DNA from: Bacteroidales bacterium
GTDB taxonomy: Bacteria; Bacteroidota; Bacteroidia; Bacteroidales; FEN-979
DNA length: 64,000 nucleotides
Assembly: GCA_023229525.1 (NCBI GenBank)
Contig: JALNZC010000017.1
Coordinates: forward strand, 1 to 64,000
Reading direction: 5' to 3'
A program made the position numbers and the translations under genes. Below, piece after piece: positions 61,406-64,000 of this stretch. Each line of letters opens with the position of its first letter. Position 1 is the stretch's first letter. The notes below the pieces were generated by a model that worked only from the letters and a program-made list of their open reading frames with translations, had not been told where the DNA came from and ran no database searches.

Positions 61406-61711
61406 TTATTTTTCAGACAGTTCTTTTATTTTTCCCAATACTTGTGACCAGGCTGCGAACGAATGTTGATGCATTTTTTCATCTGCGAATCCGGTCTGCC
61501 TTAGCAACAATGTTGTTTTATTATTCGCACATTCAAGTTCGTACGTTGCCAAAGAGTAATTTTCCGGTTTGTCCTCAAGTCCTGAAAAACCGCTCCAATA
61601 GTCATATTGTAACATCTGATTTGGTTTGATGTCCTTATCCGCTTCCTGTGCTGTAAGCAATAATAGGAATAAAGGCAAAAGCATCAGGGTAATCATAAAT
61701 TTTATCTTCAT
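61406..61711 (-). CDS. Exported C-terminal half of an AHSA1/SRPBCC protein
   Basis: 101 residues from the ATG at 61711, which opens a signal-like segment (MITLMLLPLFLLLLTAQ); an in-frame upstream start at 61777 is less likely. The mature part (KPNQMLQYDYWSG to the end) matches only the C-terminal half of AHSA1-type START/SRPBCC domains, including the closing helix (HSFAAWSQVLGKIKELSE). The first half of the fold is missing and has been replaced by the signal. It is either a truncated gene or a new short exported form. Confidence 0.65.
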   Translation of the reverse strand: MKIKFMITLMLLPLFLLLLTAQEADKDIKPNQMLQYDYWSGFSGLEDKPENYSLATYELECANNKTTLLLRQTGFADEKMHQHSFAAWSQVLGKIKELSEK

Positions 61712-61890
61712 AATATCGGTTTTTGGGGAAAGATGATATAAAAATAACAAATTTATATGATAGATCAAAAGGACCAATTTTTCGCTCCCTTTGGCCAGCC
61801 TCTTAAAAAGTCAAGTATTCATTACCTTTACTGTTGTTTTGAAATTTATCAGGGAAAAGTAACAATTGACTCTTTCAAAACGTTACAGCA

Positions 61891-63183
61891 TTGAATATAC
61901 TCATCGGATATACCAAACCATTGTCCTTGCGCCCACTGCTTACAGGAGTTTTACTTTTCATCGCCACGGGAATGATTATGAAGGCCCAGGAACCCGCTTA
62001 TCCGTTTCCCCATCACACGGTGTACAACCAGCATGTAATCAAACCGTCGAAACAAAACCAGACCGGAATGGATAATGTAGTAACGGCTTTTTACGATCAG
62101 TGGAAACGAGCCTATGTCAGGAATAACTGTCCCGATACCCTGCAGTATTATATTTGGGATGATGAGGAAGGGCGCACGGGGAATGCCACTCAATCCGTTT
62201 GTGTCTCGGAGGGTCAGGGTTACGGAATGCTAATTATCGTAATAATGGCCGGGTACGATGCAAATGCACAGAAGGTGTTTGACGGAATGTACAAATTTTA
62301 CAGACAACATCATAGTATAAAGAGCGATTACCTGATGTCGTGGAGCGTGCTTAAAGACTGTATTACTAATTCAAGGAAGGAAAACAACTCTTCGGCCACC
62401 GACGGCGATTTTGATATTGCATTATCGCTGCTCATGGCCGGCAGGCAGTGGGGAGATAAGGGAAAGATCAGATACTATGAAGAAGCGGTAAAGATACTGA
62501 AAGCCATCCTGCGGTATGAAATAAACCATAAGTCGAACACGATACTGCTGGGCGATGCCAATACCGCCGATGATTTCGATTATGACGACATCCGTTCGTC
62601 GGATTTCATGCCCGCACATCTGACAACATTCAATAAATATCTTCCCGATAAATTATGGTCAAAAGTGAGGATCAAGATGTATGAGATCGTGCGACAGATC
62701 CAAAAACAATTCAGTCCGAAAACCGGCCTTGTACCGGATTTCATCGTGTTTCGTGACGGGGAATTTCGTCCTGCCAAAGCCAATTACCTGGAATCAAAAT
62801 ATGATGGCGATTATTATTTCAATGCATGCCGGTTGCCGATGCGGGTGGCCCTGGATAAGATCCTGTATGGAAATACCAAGGCCAACACCTTGCTGGATCA
62901 GTTCAACGAATGGATACAGGATAAAACTGGCAATAACATCGATAATATCAAGTGGGGCTATCATCTCGACGGCCAAACGGTCGATAAAGAGGGTGAAACC
63001 ATTCCTTCGTTCGTCTGTCCTATGGCTGTGAGTGCAATGATCGATCCGGAAAACCAGGAGTGGCTGAACGACCTATGGAATTACATCACAAAAGAATTTG
63101 AATTCAAGGATTACAGGTATTACGATAACACTTTGCAAATGTTATCATTGCTTATACTGTCGGGAAATTATTGGCAACCCTAA
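61891..63183 (+). CDS. Glycoside hydrolase family 8 (endoglucanase/cellulase type)
   Basis: 430 residues from a TTG at 61891; no in-frame ATG occurs before residue 28, and the TTG gives a hydrophobic signal-like N-terminus (LLTGVLLFIATGMIMKAQ). GH8 enzymes cleave beta-1,4 glucans or related polymers by inversion. Catalytic acid Glu107 in VSEGQGYGM and the Asp motif ATDGDFDIAL (Asp171/Asp173) are present, with an (alpha/alpha)6 barrel. A GH8 gene often accompanies exopolysaccharide synthases such as bcsZ in cellulose loci; the next gene fits that setting. Confidence 0.92.
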   Translation: MNILIGYTKPLSLRPLLTGVLLFIATGMIMKAQEPAYPFPHHTVYNQHVIKPSKQNQTGMDNVVTAFYDQWKRAYVRNNCPDTLQYYIWDDEEGRTGNATQSVCVSEGQGYGMLIIVIMAGYDANAQKVFDGMYKFYRQHHSIKSDYLMSWSVLKDCITNSRKENNSSATDGDFDIALSLLMAGRQWGDKGKIRYYEEAVKILKAILRYEINHKSNTILLGDANTADDFDYDDIRSSDFMPAHLTTFNKYLPDKLWSKVRIKMYEIVRQIQKQFSPKTGLVPDFIVFRDGEFRPAKANYLESKYDGDYYFNACRLPMRVALDKILYGNTKANTLLDQFNEWIQDKTGNNIDNIKWGYHLDGQTVDKEGETIPSFVCPMAVSAMIDPENQEWLNDLWNYITKEFEFKDYRYYDNTLQMLSLLILSGNYWQP

Positions 63184-63195
63184 ACTGTCCTGATC

Positions 63196-64000
63196 ATGCA
63201 GAAACAGGTTTTTCAGACCCATTCGGCAACCCGGTGGAACAGTTTCAAATGGTTCATACGGATCTTCACTGTGGTATTTTTACTGGGAACGGTTTCGGTG
63301 CTGATCTCCCTGTTTAATAAGCGGAATTATAACTTAGAAGTACTTACATACAAAGCAAAGCAGTTACCTGATGTCAATACAGGAATTTCGAAAACTATCG
63401 TTTCAAAATCTGAGGAGCAGGCTTTTGCCAATCACCTTCATCAGGTAAGAACAAAACATAAACGGAATTTCTACCTGCAAGCTAAAGTTTTGCCCCAGTC
63501 TGTTAAAAAATACCTACCGGTGAGGGCCGCTTTTTACGTGAACTGGGATCCGCAGTCGTTTTCTTCCCTGCAAAAAAATGTAAACCAGCTCAATTTGGTG
63601 CTTCCTGAATGGATCTTCCAGGTTGGATCCACAGGGAGAATAAATACCGGAATTGATGACCACGTCTTGAACTTATTGCGGAAAAACAAGGTTTCCATCC
63701 TCCCAATGCTCACCAATAATTTCAATGACCGGTGGAACGGTGACAGCACGCTTGCATTGCTCAGGAATAAGGCAGCACGGGGATTACTCATCCGTAATAT
63801 AAAAAGCATCCTCGACAGCAACCATTTCCAGGGGGTCAATATTGACTTGGAAAGCCTTCCCGATGCAATTTATCCTTTCCTTATGGAATTTTCAAGGGAA
63901 CTCCATGCCGTGCTGCATCCTGCGGGGTACCTGACTTCCATTGATGTCAATCCTTTTGACCGGCAGATGGATTTTAAAGGGTTGGCGGTTTACTACGATT
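63196..64000 (+). CDS. GH18-like domain protein of an exopolysaccharide locus, N-terminal part
   Basis: Starts with an ATG 12 bases after the GH8 stop and runs off the window; about 268 residues are visible. Residues 17-41 form a transmembrane helix (WFIRIFTVVFLLGTVSVLI). From about residue 105 there is a GH18-like barrel (VRAAFYVNWDPQSFSSL, LNLVLPEWIF, VNIDLESLPD), where the DxxDxDxE motif is reduced to a NIDLE form. In Bacteroidota such domains are often the first part of large proteins that continue into a polysaccharide deacetylase and a GT2 synthase. That remainder is not visible, so the assignment is inferred from homologous architecture. Confidence 0.75.
   Translation, partial: MQKQVFQTHSATRWNSFKWFIRIFTVVFLLGTVSVLISLFNKRNYNLEVLTYKAKQLPDVNTGISKTIVSKSEEQAFANHLHQVRTKHKRNFYLQAKVLPQSVKKYLPVRAAFYVNWDPQSFSSLQKNVNQLNLVLPEWIFQVGSTGRINTGIDDHVLNLLRKNKVSILPMLTNNFNDRWNGDSTLALLRNKAARGLLIRNIKSILDSNHFQGVNIDLESLPDAIYPFLMEFSRELHAVLHPAGYLTSIDVNPFDRQMDFKGLAVYYD

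Overview
The window looks like a chromosomal segment of an environmental member of the Bacteroidota (Bacteroidales-like). The evidence is a SusC/SusD pair, a type IX secretion (Por) C-terminal sorting domain, a DUF5606 protein, a DUF4249/TonB-receptor pair, many lipoproteins, few Shine-Dalgarno sites, and repeated TAnnTTTG promoter elements just upstream of start codons. No rRNA, tRNA, phage, transposase, integrase or CRISPR was seen.

Layout. (1) 1-8.5 kb: the end of a polysaccharide utilisation locus (SusC, SusD, two different GH30 glucanases, and a repetitive surface protein with a T9SS tail), closed by a strong terminator. (2) 8.6-12.7 kb: miaA and a frameshifted nucleotide-sugar dehydratase (CapD/FlaA1 type), divergent from gcvT, which has a long folded leader. 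(3) 12.8-17.6 kb: an operon of exported proteins of unknown role ending in an LRR protein with three Trp-rich modules. (4) 17.6-32.4 kb: housekeeping and envelope genes (comB, DPP III, M23 peptidase, guaA, LysM/PBP1 protein, usp, two glycosyltransferases, murB, pyrD, pyrK). (5) 32.5-42.5 kb: an unusual cluster of exported proteins: two caspase-like peptidases (one fused to an FGE-like domain), a DUF4384 protein, a transglutaminase-fold/propeller protein, an LPP20-like protein, a CHASE2 membrane protein without an output domain, and a FecR-like protein. This is the best candidate for an undescribed system. (6) 42.5-56.7 kb: more housekeeping (purB, tsaC, dapD, ruvX, def, cdaA) with glycosyltransferases and a TonB receptor. 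(7) 56.8-58.3 kb: a trpB2 gene behind a Trp-codon leader peptide and terminator, a textbook attenuator. (8) 58.5-64 kb: a glycosyltransferase, an HdrB-like Cys-rich protein, and the start of an exopolysaccharide-type locus (GH8 plus a GH18-like protein that runs off the right end).

Across the window, at least nine loci carry arrays of seven-base units (GGATNNN, AAATCNN, CTTCGTC, GAGATNN and others). They lie between genes, directly against start codons (purB, def, a TPR lipoprotein, pyrD), and once in frame inside a glycosyltransferase gene. Some carry a GC-rich insert around GGTCGCTGCGCTTC. These arrays are the second main subject for follow-up.
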